DNA from: Collinsella sp. AF20-14LB
GTDB lineage: Bacteria > Actinomycetota > Coriobacteriia > Coriobacteriales > Coriobacteriaceae
Reading direction: 5' to 3'
Assembly (NCBI RefSeq): GCF_003459505.1
Contig: NZ_QRWD01000002.1
Coordinates: forward strand, 1-64,000
DNA length: 64,000 nucleotides
In this document: positions 31,997-41,334 of the stretch, piece after piece
Numbering within the stretch: the stretch's first letter is position 1
Layout of the letters: the number at the start of each line of letters is the position of its first letter
Notes under the pieces: model-generated
The model's input: the letters and a program-made list of their open reading frames with translations, nothing else
Told to the model about the DNA's origin: nothing
Databases searched by the model: none
Program-made: the position numbers and the translations under genes

Positions 31997-34543
31997 CTAG
32001 AACGTCTGCTCGTAGTCGCTGTGTTTTTTGGCCGAACGCACCAGGAACTCCTGGTTGGTGTTGGTGCCCTTAAGACCCTTGATAAACGATGCGGCTGCGC
32101 GCTCGGTGTTGTTCATGCCGGCAAGAATGCGACGCAGACCAAAGACAAACGGACGCATCTGCTCGTCGACCAACAGGTCCTCGTTACGCGTACCGGAGGC
32201 AACGGGGTCGATAGCCGGGAAGATGCGGCGGTCGGCCAGGTCGCGGTCGAGCTTAAGCTCCATGTTGCCGGTGCCCTTGAACTCCTCAAAGATGACTTCG
32301 TCCATCTTGGAACCGGTGTCGATGAGGGCAGAGGCCAGGATGGTAAGCGAGCCACCGTTCTCGATATTGCGGGCTGCACCCAGGAAGCGCTTGGGCGGAT
32401 ATAGGGCCGCCGAATCGACGCCGCCCGAAAGGATGCGGCCCGAGGCGGGCGCCGCCAAGTTGTAGGCGCGGGCGAGGCGCGTGATGGAGTCGAGCACCAC
32501 CACGACGTCGCCACCCAGCTCTACGATGCGCTTGGCGCGCTCGATGACGAGCTCTGCCACGCGGGTGTGGTTGTCGGCAGGCATATCGAAGGTCGACGCC
32601 ACAACCTCGCCCTTGATGGAACGCTGCATATCGGTGACCTCTTCGGGGCGCTCGTCGACGAGCAGGCAGATGAGGTGCACCTCGGGGTTGTTAATCGAGA
32701 TAGACTGGCAGATCTTCTTGAGGATCGTGGTCTTGCCGGCCTTGGGCGGGGACACGATCAGGCCGCGCTGGCCCTTGCCGATCGGTGACACGATGTCGAT
32801 GGCGCGGCCGGTAATAGAGTCCTTGCCGTGCTCCATGCGCAGCGGCTCGTTGGGATAGACCGGGGTGAGGTCGCCGAACTTGGGACGGTTGCGAATCTGC
32901 TCGGGGTCCAGACCGTTGACGGTCGTGATTTTGGCGAGGCCGGCGCGCTTGTCGCCGCCGCGCGAAGGACGCAGCGAGCCCTCGATGACGTCGCCCGTGC
33001 GCAGGCGCGCGGAGCGGATGAGGTAGGCGGGCACGAAGGCGTCGTCGTTGGACTTCATGTAGCCATGGGCGTGGATGATGCCGGAGCTGTCCGGGCGAAT
33101 CTGCAGAATGCCCTTGATGTCGCGGAAGCCCTCGGCCTTCGCAGCGGTGACGTAGATTTCCTCGACGAGCTCGGCCTTCTTCTTGCCGGTCGTCTCGATC
33201 TCGAACTCCTTAGCCTTCTCGCGCAGCTCAGCGACCTTCATGGCCGCGAGTTCCTCGCGCGAAAGCGTGGGCTCGGTGGGAGCGGCATTACGCTCCTTGT
33301 TGCGCTGTTTGCGATCGCGCTGGCGGTTGCGACGGTCGTTGTTGCGGTCGTCCTTACGCTCGTTGCGCTCGTCGTTGCGCTTGTGCTGGCGACGGTTGGG
33401 ACGAGTGCCGTCTTCGCCCTCAGCGGGGGCGGCACCATCGGTTGCGGCGGTGCCAACATTGGCCGCGGCGGCGTCATTGGCCTCGGCGCCAGAATCAACC
33501 TGCGCTTCGACATCCTGCTGCTCGGACGCCTTGGCCTTAACGGACTTCTTACGACCGCGCTTGGGCTTCTCGGACGCAGGCTGTTCGACGTCCTGGGCCT
33601 TGGCGACATCAGTCGACGCATCGGCGGTCGTCTCGGCAGAATCCTCGGACGCACCCTTCTTGGCAGCCTTGGCCTTGGACGTGCGCTTAGCAGCAGTACG
33701 ACGGCTGCGACCGGGACGGACGTCGGCGGGCTCGGCATCGGCGGGAGCGGCCTCGGAAGTCGTAGCATCCTGGACGGGTGCATCGGCAGCGGTTGCAGAC
33801 TCGGCGGTCGCCGCAGCATCCCGAGCGGCGGCGGCTGCTGCTGCGGCCTTCTCTGCCTCGACAAAGGCCTTGGGCTTGCGACCGCGACGGTGCGGGCGCA
33901 AAGCCGGATCGACAACGGGAACTTCGTTGGCCTCGACAGGCGCAGCGGGCTCAACAGGCAATGTGCCCTCCCCTGCCGCGGAACGGACCGAAGCCTCAGT
34001 GAGCTCGGGGGCTACCTGTTCCGCAACTTGCTCGGCCTTAGCAGCCGTGCGGCGGCGTGTGCGCGGTGCCGGCTTCTCGGTCGGCAGGTCGGCGGCAGGG
34101 GTCTCGATGGCGGCAGGCGTCTCGGGCACAGACGGAGCTGCAAGCTCGGTCAGAGCCGCGGCCTCGCGCTCGGCAGCACGACGGCGGGCGCGCACCACCT
34201 GAGCCTCGCTAATCTGCGCCAACGCACGTGCCTGCGCGACCTCATCGGAAATCGGCGCCGAGGAGTCAGCTGCAACGGTGCGCTTGGCGCGCGTCGTGCG
34301 CGTGGTACGGCGCTTGGGCTTGGTGACCTCCTCGCCGTCAGCGGCAGGCTTGGCCGTGCGGCGCGCGAGCTTGGGCTTTGCCGGAGCAGCCTCCTCACCA
34401 GTTGCAGGCGCAGGCGTCGAAGCAGCCTTAGGCGTCTCGGGAGCCGAGGCTTGCGCGGGCGCCGCGACCTGGTCCGACGCAACCGGTGCAGCGGGAGCGG
34501 CTTGCGTCGTCGTTATTTCGTTTTCTTGCTGTTGATCAGACAC
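31997..34543 (-). CDS. rho: Transcription termination factor Rho with a 425-residue disordered N-terminal extension
   Basis: This 848-residue hexameric RNA-dependent ATPase terminates transcription. Residues 1-425 are a low-complexity extension rich in Ala, Lys, Arg and Glu, ending in an Arg/Asn/Asp run (about 385-420). Then come Rho_N (LAAMKVAELREKAKEF, about 430-470), the RNA-binding cold-shock fold (GILQIRPDSSGIIHAHGYM), Walker A SPPKAGKTTILKK and Walker B VVVVLDSITRLARAYN. E. coli Rho has 419 residues, so the extension doubles the size. Such extensions are known in actinobacterial Rho and can add RNA binding or phase-separation ability. The start is GTG with only a weak ribosome site. Confidence 0.97.
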   Translation of the reverse strand: MSDQQQENEITTTQAAPAAPVASDQVAAPAQASAPETPKAASTPAPATGEEAAPAKPKLARRTAKPAADGEEVTKPKRRTTRTTRAKRTVAADSSAPISDEVAQARALAQISEAQVVRARRRAAEREAAALTELAAPSVPETPAAIETPAADLPTEKPAPRTRRRTAAKAEQVAEQVAPELTEASVRSAAGEGTLPVEPAAPVEANEVPVVDPALRPHRRGRKPKAFVEAEKAAAAAAAARDAAATAESATAADAPVQDATTSEAAPADAEPADVRPGRSRRTAAKRTSKAKAAKKGASEDSAETTADASTDVAKAQDVEQPASEKPKRGRKKSVKAKASEQQDVEAQVDSGAEANDAAAANVGTAATDGAAPAEGEDGTRPNRRQHKRNDERNERKDDRNNDRRNRQRDRKQRNKERNAAPTEPTLSREELAAMKVAELREKAKEFEIETTGKKKAELVEEIYVTAAKAEGFRDIKGILQIRPDSSGIIHAHGYMKSNDDAFVPAYLIRSARLRTGDVIEGSLRPSRGGDKRAGLAKITTVNGLDPEQIRNRPKFGDLTPVYPNEPLRMEHGKDSITGRAIDIVSPIGKGQRGLIVSPPKAGKTTILKKICQSISINNPEVHLICLLVDERPEEVTDMQRSIKGEVVASTFDMPADNHTRVAELVIERAKRIVELGGDVVVVLDSITRLARAYNLAAPASGRILSGGVDSAALYPPKRFLGAARNIENGGSLTILASALIDTGSKMDEVIFEEFKGTGNMELKLDRDLADRRIFPAIDPVASGTRNEDLLVDEQMRPFVFGLRRILAGMNNTERAAASFIKGLKGTNTNQEFLVRSAKKHSDYEQTF

Positions 34544-34717
34544 AGTGTTTGCTCAACTTTCTTTTCAAGCCCTGTGATCACATGCTCCCTGCATAAACCT
34601 TCAGGGCGGCTAAACAGTCTAGTTCCGTTCAAAACGACGGACATCATTGATCTGTATCGAGATGATTGCGTCAACTACGCAGCGTTAGTGTAACACAACC
34701 GCCGCCACCTGCAACTT

Positions 34718-34763
34718 AGTCATTGGGGGCGTTCTTAAACGACTAGTCAAAAGGGACACTCTT
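34718..34763. repeat. Dispersed repeat, copy 1 (GTCATTGGGG...CTAGTC type)
   Basis: The stretch from TAGTCATTGGGG through GTTCTTAAACGACTAGTC to GGGACACTCTT recurs with few changes at 54143-54189. It contains the palindrome GACTAGTC. Confidence 0.7.
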
Positions 34764-34797
34764 TGGTCTACCACCCACAAATCAGACTGCCTCCGCC

Positions 34798-34949
34798 AAA
34801 ACTATGGCGGTTTACTACGACGAATCGATCAACCGCGACCACTCCGAAACATGTTGAACTAAAAACCGCAGGTAGATGCCTTGCGCTTTTTTGCGAAAAG
34901 CCGGCGTGGTTGGAAATTCCCAATTCATCGTAGTAAACCGGCATAGTTT
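34798..34949. repeat. Inverted-repeat-bounded element 1 (152 bp)
   Basis: Arms of about 27 bp (34798-34825 and 34923-34949, starting AAACTATG) are near-perfect inverted repeats with three mismatches. Internal blocks GCCGGCGTGGT (34900-34910) and AAAACCGCAGG (34862-34872) recur, inverted, in the element at 55990-56112, whose arms are unrelated. It has no coding content. It could be a MITE-like element or a structured RNA. Confidence 0.65.
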
Positions 34950-34998
34950 CGTATTTCCAGCAGTTCCAAATTCGTCAATACGTCGGCATTTGCGAAAA

Positions 34999-35027
34999 AA
35001 GCCCGACCTCCGTGGGAGATCGGGCTT
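34999..35027 (-). terminator. Intrinsic terminator of argS
   Basis: AAGCCCGA/TCGGGCTT with inner CTCC/GGAG forms a long stem. On the minus strand it runs into a T-rich tract (the A-run at 34995-35000). Confidence 0.88.
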
Positions 35028-35073
35028 ATAGGGCTCAGTTAAACCAAACCTACACGGTCAAATGACCCGCAGG

Positions 35074-36927
35074 TTACATCTGCTCGGGCGCGGAAACGCC
35101 AACGAGGGTGAGCACCAGGGCGAGCGTCACGCGGACGGCATCGCAAGCGGCCAGACGGGCACGCGAAAGCTCGGGGTCGACGGGACGGCCCTCGCTCGGC
35201 AGCACCTGGCAGGCAGCGTAGAAGCTGTGGAAGTCACCGGCGAGTTCCTCGGCAAAGTGGGTCAGACGGAACGGGGCGCGATCGCGAGCACAGCTGGCGA
35301 TCAGGTCGGTGAGCTCGTTGAGCTTGCGCGAAAGGGCGAGCTCGGTCGGGTCGGTCAGCAGCGAGTAATCGACGTTCTCACCGATGGCCTTGGCGGCAAC
35401 GGCCTTCATGCCCATCTCGTCGGCCTGCTCGGCGGTAACGTCGGCGGCACGGCGCAGGATGGAGCACACGCGGGCGTGAGCATACTGCACGTAATAGACC
35501 GGGTTGGAGTTGTCGCGCTTCTTAACGGCCTCGATGTCGAAGTCGACCATCTGGTTGGAGCTCTTGGAGATGAGCGTGTAGCGAGCGGCATCGGAGCCAA
35601 CCTCGTCGACGAGCTCCTGAAGGGTCACCATGGTGCCCTTGCGCTTGGACATACGGACGGGCTTGCCGTTACGCAGCAGGTTGACGAGCTGGCCCAGTAG
35701 AACCTCGAACTTGCCGGGGTAACCCAGAGCGTCGCAGACGCAGCGGACGCGCTCGATGTAACCGTGGTGGTCGGCGCCCCAGATGTCGATGACGTGGTCG
35801 ACGCGCTGGAACTTATCCCAGTGATAGGCGACGTCGGAGGCGAAGTAGGTGTACTCGCCGTCGGACTTGATCAGGACGCGGTCCTTGTCGTCGCCCAGAT
35901 CGGTGGAGCGGAACCACAGGGCGCCGTCCTTGGTGTAGAGGTAGCCCATCTTGTCGAGCTTCTCAAAAGCGCGGTCGACGGCGGAGGTGCCGGCGGTCTC
36001 GCCCTCGGTGTCCTTCACATACAGCGAGCGCTCGGAGTACCAACGGTCAAAGTCGCAGTTGACGGCGTGGCAGAGGTCGCGCATGTTGTCGACCATCTTC
36101 ACGTAGCCGCGCTCACGGAAGCTCTCCATACGCTCCTGCGGATCGGCGTCGACCCACTTGTCGCCGTCGGTGCGCCAGAACTCGGCGGCCTCGTCGATGA
36201 TGTAGTCGCCGCCGTAAGAGTCCTTGCCCAAGGTCTCGGCAAAGTTGTCCTGATACGGATGGGTCTCGGGGTGCTCGTCGTTCTCGTCGGCAACAAAGGC
36301 GTCACGGTCGGCGATCAGCAGCTTGTGAGCCTCGTCGATATCAACGCCCTGCTTGGCGATGATGTCGGCGAGCTGCATGTAGCGCGTGCTGATGGAGTTG
36401 CCGAAAGTGTTCATCTGAGAGCCGTGGTCGTTGATGTAGAACTCACGCTGGATGTCGTAACCGGCGTGGTCCATGACGCGGCAAAGGGAGTCGCCCAGAG
36501 CAGCCCAGCGGCCGTGGCCGATGTGCATGGGGCCGACGGGGTTGGCGGAGACGAACTCGACCTGAGTCTTCAGGCCGCCGCCGACGTTGGACTTAGCAAA
36601 GTCCATACCCTTCTCGCGGGCCTCGCCAAAGATGGCGTTCTTGACGGCGACGGAGAGGTAGAAGTTGATGAAGCCGGGGCCGGCGATCTCGACCTTCTCG
36701 ATCGCGGGGTCCTCGGGCATATGGGCAACGACGGCCTCGGCGATCTTGCGCGGGGCGCAGTGAGCCAGCTTGGCGGACTTCAGAGCCATGGTGGAAGTCC
36801 ACTCGCCATGAGAAGTATCAGCCGGTCGCTCGATAGCGCAATCGTCAAGTTCAAATGCGGAAAGGTCGCCGGCCTCCTGGGCCGCAGCAAGCGCAGCGCG
36901 TACCAGCTCTTCAATCTTCTCGGGCAT
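35074..36927 (-). CDS. argS: Arginine-tRNA ligase
   Basis: This 617-residue class I aminoacyl-tRNA synthetase charges tRNA-Arg. The HIGH box is in NPVGPMHIGHGRWAALGDSL and the KMSKS-like box reads VRMSKRKGTMVTL. The N-terminal additional domain (DCAIERPADTSHGEW) and the C-terminal DALR anticodon-binding domain ending in PEQM are present at normal length. ArgS of this kind has the second lysine of KMSKS followed by RKGT, as seen. The start at 36927 has AAGGAGG five bases upstream; a longer frame from 36996 lacks this. Confidence 0.98.
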   Translation of the reverse strand: MPEKIEELVRAALAAAQEAGDLSAFELDDCAIERPADTSHGEWTSTMALKSAKLAHCAPRKIAEAVVAHMPEDPAIEKVEIAGPGFINFYLSVAVKNAIFGEAREKGMDFAKSNVGGGLKTQVEFVSANPVGPMHIGHGRWAALGDSLCRVMDHAGYDIQREFYINDHGSQMNTFGNSISTRYMQLADIIAKQGVDIDEAHKLLIADRDAFVADENDEHPETHPYQDNFAETLGKDSYGGDYIIDEAAEFWRTDGDKWVDADPQERMESFRERGYVKMVDNMRDLCHAVNCDFDRWYSERSLYVKDTEGETAGTSAVDRAFEKLDKMGYLYTKDGALWFRSTDLGDDKDRVLIKSDGEYTYFASDVAYHWDKFQRVDHVIDIWGADHHGYIERVRCVCDALGYPGKFEVLLGQLVNLLRNGKPVRMSKRKGTMVTLQELVDEVGSDAARYTLISKSSNQMVDFDIEAVKKRDNSNPVYYVQYAHARVCSILRRAADVTAEQADEMGMKAVAAKAIGENVDYSLLTDPTELALSRKLNELTDLIASCARDRAPFRLTHFAEELAGDFHSFYAACQVLPSEGRPVDPELSRARLAACDAVRVTLALVLTLVGVSAPEQM

Positions 36928-37269
36928 AGATCCTCCTTGTGTTAAAGCCCCCGAGCTCTTGGTCACTCGTAGGGCAAAAGCCAGAGTTTGTAGCACTCTA
37001 TCACAAGCAGTAGCTACTGTCGCAGGGTAAAGTTAATCGATATTGCATATGCACAAAAATGACTACAGCTCGCACAGGACCATTCAAAGATAGCGGTCTG
37101 CCTGCCGATTGTGCACCTGCCGAAAATGCATAAACATGTGCATGAGCTGCTCGGAATATCGAATACTCTTACCTATCGGAGTTGTGTGCTTTTCCTGCAT
37201 AAAGTAATGGTTTGCGCACGTCAACGTGGTATTCTAGACATACGCAAATTCGTATAAGTTGGAGGTAGC
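36928..37269. promoter_or_regulatory. Divergent promoter region between argS and the CarD-like gene
   Basis: This 342-bp AT-richer region has no gene. A TATTCT at 37230-37235 is a possible -10 box for the CarD-like gene, 35 bases before its start. I see no T-box for argS: the argS start is only 340 bases away on the other strand, and no T-box consensus word is recognised. Confidence 0.4.
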
Positions 37270-37755
37270 ATGTTCTCAATCGGTCAACACGTCATTCATC
37301 CGGGCCAGGGAGTCTGCACCGTCGTCGGTTTTAGGGACGACACGCCGCAGCCCATGTTGTTGCTCGAGACCAAGCAGGGACATGCGCAGACGATTCTCAT
37401 GTACCCCGTGGCGCAGGCCGACCGCCTACATGCCGCCATCTCTCAGCAGGATGCCGAGCACCTGCTGAGCCACTACGACGAGCTGGAGTGCGACACCTTT
37501 ACCGAGCGCAACAGCTCGCTTGAAGAGACACACTTTAAGCAGCAGCTCAAGCTGGGCGCGCCCGAGACGGTCCGTGTGGCCAAGACGATGATGCACCGCA
37601 TCCGCCAGGCCGAGGAAGCTGATAAAAAGCCCAGCTCCTACTACATGCGCGTACTCAAGGAAGCCAAGCGCCGCTCCATCGAGGAGTTCGCCGTGGCCCT
37701 GGGCGTCACCGAAGAGGCCGCCGAAGCCCGCCTAGCCCAAGCCGCCCTCAACTAA
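37270..37755 (+). CDS. CarD-like transcription factor
   Basis: This 161-residue protein opens with MFSIGQHVIHPGQGVCTVVG, the start of the CarD/RNAP-interaction (Tudor-like) domain, followed by a helical C-terminal DNA-binding part (SSYYMRVLKEAKRRSIEEF). CarD-type proteins bind the RNA polymerase beta subunit and stabilise open promoter complexes, often at rRNA promoters. It is the usual length for the family. GGAGGT lies seven bases before the ATG. It is followed by a palindromic repeat that probably acts as terminator. Confidence 0.9.
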   Translation: MFSIGQHVIHPGQGVCTVVGFRDDTPQPMLLLETKQGHAQTILMYPVAQADRLHAAISQQDAEHLLSHYDELECDTFTERNSSLEETHFKQQLKLGAPETVRVAKTMMHRIRQAEEADKKPSSYYMRVLKEAKRRSIEEFAVALGVTEEAAEARLAQAALN

Positions 37756-37762
37756 CCTGTCA

Positions 37763-37803
37763 AAAACCACCACAAAGGGGACAGGCACCTTTGTGGTGGT
37801 TTT
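37763..37803 (+). repeat. 40-bp palindromic repeat, copy A
   Basis: AAAACCACCACAAAG and its complement flank the asymmetric core GGACAGGCACC. It sits just after the CarD-like gene and ends in GGTTTT, so it can act as a terminator. Confidence 0.9.
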
Positions 37804-37857
37804 CTTGTTCTAGTAGTATTCAATCTCATCGATACCCACGAGCACAAGGAGTCTGTT

Positions 37858-38457
37858 ATGGCAGAGACGCTTACCGCCGGAATCACCCGCGACCGCGCAT
37901 TCGAACTGCTCAACGAGCACAACAAGGATCCGTTCCACATCACCCACGGCGAAACGGTCGAGGGCACCATGCGCTACTTTGCGCGCGAGTTCGACCCCGA
38001 GAACGAGGAGTTCTGGGGCATCGTCGGCCTGCTCCACGACCTGGATTGGGAGGAGCATGAGGACGACCCCATGAACCACACCATCTACGCTGCCGAGATC
38101 CTCGAAGGCGAGGGTGCCTCTCCTGAGCTCATCCGCGCCATTCAGTCGCACACCTCTGATTTCAACACCTCGCTGCCCAAGCCCGAACTGCAGATGGAGA
38201 AGATCCTGTTTGCCTGCGACGAGCTTACCGGCCTGATCGGAGCCGCGGTTATCATGCGCCCGAGCAAGAGCGTCATGGACTTTACGACCAAGTCGCTCAA
38301 GAAGAAGTTCAAGGACAAGCGCTTTGCCGCCGGATGCTCGCGCGACGTGATTTCGCAAGGCGCTGAGATGCTGGGCTGGGAGCTTCCCGAGCTCTTTGAC
38401 CGCACCATCGCGGCTATGCAGTCCTTCGCTCCCGATCGCGACGCCTTCCAGGCCTAG
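37858..38457 (+). CDS. HD-domain phosphohydrolase-like protein
   Basis: This 199-residue protein carries an HD-type metal-binding pattern: HITHGETVEG, then GLLHDLDWEEH with the HD pair, and later HTSDFNTSL. Enzymes of this group hydrolyse nucleotides or phosphate esters. Similar short HD proteins in anaerobes are annotated only as hydrolases. The ATG follows AAGGAG. It is isolated, flanked on both sides by copies of the same palindromic repeat, and convergent with proA. Confidence 0.82.
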   Translation: MAETLTAGITRDRAFELLNEHNKDPFHITHGETVEGTMRYFAREFDPENEEFWGIVGLLHDLDWEEHEDDPMNHTIYAAEILEGEGASPELIRAIQSHTSDFNTSLPKPELQMEKILFACDELTGLIGAAVIMRPSKSVMDFTTKSLKKKFKDKRFAAGCSRDVISQGAEMLGWELPELFDRTIAAMQSFAPDRDAFQA

Positions 38458-38461
38458 CACC

Positions 38462-38502
38462 AAAACCACCACAAAGGGGACAGGCACCTTTGTGGTGGTT
38501 TT
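38462..38502 (+). repeat. 40-bp palindromic repeat, copy B
   Basis: This copy has the same arms and core orientation as copy A. It lies between the convergent HD-domain and proA genes, where it could terminate both. Confidence 0.9.
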
Positions 38503-38516
38503 TGTTTGCGTGGGCG

Positions 38517-39803
38517 TTAGGGGCGGACCTGACCGGTGCCGCGAAGCTTGTATTTGTAGGTGGTGAGGGCCTCGGCGGCAAAGGGTCCGCGGGCGTGGAG
38601 CTTTTGGGTCGAGATGCCAATTTCGGCGCCCAGGCCAAACTCGCCGCCGTCGGTAAAGCGCGTGCTAGCGTTAGCGTACACGGCCGAGGCATCGACCTCA
38701 TCCAAGAAGCGCTCGCAGGCGTCTGCGTCCTCGGCGATGATGGCCTCGGAATGCATGGTGCCATAGCGGTTGATGTGCGCGATGGCCTCTTCCTCGTTCG
38801 CCACGACCTTCACGCTCATCTCGAGGGCCAGATACTCGCGGCCCCAGTCCTCCTCGGTTGCGGCAACGTAAGCATCGCCCTCGGCAAGACCGGCGGCAAC
38901 GCAAGCGGCACACGTGGCCTCATCGCCGTGAATCAGCACATCGTGGTCGTGCAGCACGGCAACGACCGCAGGCAAAAACACATTGGCCACAGCATGGTCG
39001 ACCAGCAGCGACTCGGCGGCATTGCACACGCCTACACGCTGGGTCTTGGCATTAACGATAATGTTGAGCGCCTTATCAAAGTCGGCGGACTCATGCACGT
39101 AGATGTGACAGTTGCCCGTGCCCGTCTCGATCACCGGCACGAGAGACTCGCGCACGCAGCGCTGGATCAGGCCTGCACCGCCGCGCGGAATGAGTACGTC
39201 GACAATACCGCGGAGCTTCATGAGCTCGCCAGTGGCCTCGCGGTCGGTGGACTCGATCATCGACACGGCCTCGCGCGGGAAGCCCTTGGCCTCGAGCGCA
39301 TCGGCCAGCAGCTCAGAAATCATGGCACACGAGTGATAGGCCAGCGAGCCGCCGCGCAGAATGCAGGCGTTGCCGGTACGGATGCAGATGCCCGCGGCGT
39401 CGGCCGTCACGTTGGGGCGCGCCTCGTAGACCATAGCGACCAGGCCCAGCGGCACACTCACACGGGTCAGGTCCACGCCACTTGCAAGCACGCGGTGGTC
39501 GAGCACGCGGCCCACGGGATCGGGCAGCTCGGCGAGCTTTTCCAGGCCGGCGGCCATGCCCTCGACGCGCTCGGGCCTCAGCAGCAGACGATCGAGCAGT
39601 CCGGCCGAGGTACCCGCATCGCGCGCGGCGGACATATCGAGCTCGTTGGCGGCAACGATGGAGTCGATACCGTTGCGCAGCGCTGCGGCCATGGCGCGCA
39701 CGGCCTCCTGGCGCTGTTCATCGCTCGCCGTGGCAAGCGAGGCCGACGCTGCCTTGGCGGCAACGGCAAGATCGTGGACATACGTGGCTATATCGACCGA
39801 CAT
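38517..39803 (-). CDS. proA: Glutamate-5-semialdehyde dehydrogenase
   Basis: This 428-residue enzyme reduces glutamyl-5-phosphate to the semialdehyde with NADPH, the second step of proline synthesis. The catalytic cysteine lies in GVCNAAESLLV. Other family segments are VYEARPNVTADAAG, IRTGNACILRGG and LIPRGGAGLIQ. Length is normal. GAGAAAGGG precedes the ATG. Unusually, its pathway partner proB is not adjacent: a rightward aminopeptidase-like gene lies between them. Confidence 0.97.
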   Translation of the reverse strand: MSVDIATYVHDLAVAAKAASASLATASDEQRQEAVRAMAAALRNGIDSIVAANELDMSAARDAGTSAGLLDRLLLRPERVEGMAAGLEKLAELPDPVGRVLDHRVLASGVDLTRVSVPLGLVAMVYEARPNVTADAAGICIRTGNACILRGGSLAYHSCAMISELLADALEAKGFPREAVSMIESTDREATGELMKLRGIVDVLIPRGGAGLIQRCVRESLVPVIETGTGNCHIYVHESADFDKALNIIVNAKTQRVGVCNAAESLLVDHAVANVFLPAVVAVLHDHDVLIHGDEATCAACVAAGLAEGDAYVAATEEDWGREYLALEMSVKVVANEEEAIAHINRYGTMHSEAIIAEDADACERFLDEVDASAVYANASTRFTDGGEFGLGAEIGISTQKLHARGPFAAEALTTYKYKLRGTGQVRP

Positions 39804-39915
39804 GGGCGGCCCTTTCTCCTAGAAGTTTGCAACCATGGTAGCCGATTTGCGCATGGCCTCGCCCGCGGCGGTAGAATTGGTCAACCCGAAACACCGCAAC
39901 GAATGGAAGCATTAC

Positions 39916-41334
39916 ATGGCCCTCATCACTTCGTACCACGTCCCCGGCCTTTACGTCGAGGACCACAGCATCGACGTCCCCCTTGACTGGCGCGGCCTGG
40001 AGCCGATGCTCCTGGCCGTCGGCAGCACCATGCGCCGCGGCGCTATGCCGGCGCCCATCGCCGGCGCGCACGAGAGCATCAAGCTCTTCTACCGTGTGGT
40101 TTGCGCGCCCGACCGCATCAACGACGATCTGCCGCTGCTCCTGTTTTTGCAGGGCGGCCCCGGCGGCGAGAGCCCGCGTCCGCTGTCGCCCACAAGCGAC
40201 GGCTGGATCGAGGAGGCCGTCAAGCACTTCCGCGTGGTCCTTCCCGACCAGCGCGGCACCGGACGCAGCAGCTGCGTGGACGGACGCACGATCAAGGCAC
40301 TGGGTGATCGCGCAACGGCCGCCGGCGCCGATACAGCACGCTCGCAGGCGGACTTCCTCAAGCGTCACCTCGCCAGCTCTATCGTGCGCGATTTTGAGTA
40401 CCTGCGCCTGGTAGGCTTTGGCGGCAGGCCCTGGGTCACACTCGGGCAGAGCTACGGCGGCTTTTTGACGCTGAGCTATCTGTCGCTCTTCCCCGAGGGC
40501 GTGGCGGCAAGCTTTACCTGCGGCGGCATCCCCCACGTGCCGGCGAGCGCAAGCGAAGTCTACGCGCACACCTTCCCGCGCATGGTCGCCAAGACGCAGC
40601 AGTATTACGACCGCTACCCTGCCGACGTCGAGCGCGTGGCAGCCCTGGCCGATGCGCTCGAGGCTCAGAAGCCCGTGCTGCCCGACGGCTCGCCGATGAC
40701 GGTCGAGCGCCTACAGCTCATGGGCAGCGACTTTGGCATGAAGCCGAGCTTTGAGCGCATGCATTGGATTATCGATCACGCTTTTGTTGACGGCGACGGC
40801 ACGCTGACCTGCGGCACCTCGGTATCCGACAGCTTTTTGATGCGCGCCTTCGAGCGCACCAACACGCGCACGAATCCGCTGTACTGGACGCTGCAGGAGT
40901 TCATATACGCCGACGGTGACACCATGCCCATTGGCTGGGCCGCGGCTGAAGAGAAGGCACAGCGCGCCGAGTTTGACACCCTCGCGCGCCCGCTCATGTT
41001 TACCGGCGAGGCCATGTTCCCGTGGATGTTCGAGCAGATGCCCGAGCTCAAGCCCTTCAAGCCCGCCATGGACCTGCTGATGGAAGACACCAGCTGGGAC
41101 AAGATCTACGACCCGCAGCGACTGGCGTGCAACGAGGTGCCCCTGCAGGCCGCGGTGTATTTCGACGACATGTACGTCGACTCGGGCATGCAGCTCGATA
41201 CGCTCAGCCGCGTGGGTAACTCGCATGCCTGGGTGACCAACGAGTTCGAGCACGACGGTCTACACGGTAGCGTGGTGTTCAAGCACCTCTTCAACGAAGC
41301 CCTCAACCGCGGAGACCTGCGCCAAATCTTCTAG
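39916..41334 (+). CDS. Prolyl-aminopeptidase-like alpha/beta hydrolase
   Basis: This 472-residue S33-type hydrolase has the oxyanion motif LQGGPGGESPRP, DQRGTGRSSC and the nucleophile elbow GQSYGGFLTLSYL; the catalytic Ser is in GQSYGG. The cap and C-terminal region end with the probable His in GNSHAWVTNEFEHDGLH. S33 enzymes remove N-terminal proline from peptides. Its location between proA and proB makes a link to proline supply attractive (salvage beside synthesis), which is inference. The start has only a weak ribosome site; an upstream frame extends to 39835. Confidence 0.85.
   Translation: MALITSYHVPGLYVEDHSIDVPLDWRGLEPMLLAVGSTMRRGAMPAPIAGAHESIKLFYRVVCAPDRINDDLPLLLFLQGGPGGESPRPLSPTSDGWIEEAVKHFRVVLPDQRGTGRSSCVDGRTIKALGDRATAAGADTARSQADFLKRHLASSIVRDFEYLRLVGFGGRPWVTLGQSYGGFLTLSYLSLFPEGVAASFTCGGIPHVPASASEVYAHTFPRMVAKTQQYYDRYPADVERVAALADALEAQKPVLPDGSPMTVERLQLMGSDFGMKPSFERMHWIIDHAFVDGDGTLTCGTSVSDSFLMRAFERTNTRTNPLYWTLQEFIYADGDTMPIGWAAAEEKAQRAEFDTLARPLMFTGEAMFPWMFEQMPELKPFKPAMDLLMEDTSWDKIYDPQRLACNEVPLQAAVYFDDMYVDSGMQLDTLSRVGNSHAWVTNEFEHDGLHGSVVFKHLFNEALNRGDLRQIF

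Larger units (their letters stand above)
34544..34998. other. 455-bp intergenic region with repeats, upstream of rho
   Basis: The rho promoter and leader must lie in the left part. The middle holds a copy of a dispersed repeat (34718-34763) and the right part a 152-bp inverted-repeat element (34798-34949). No gene is seen. Confidence 0.5.

Noticed and set aside
32828-34693. 621-codon plus-strand frame opposite rho
   Set aside because: It is low-complexity Gly/Leu/Arg sequence produced by reading the Ala/Arg-rich Rho extension backwards.
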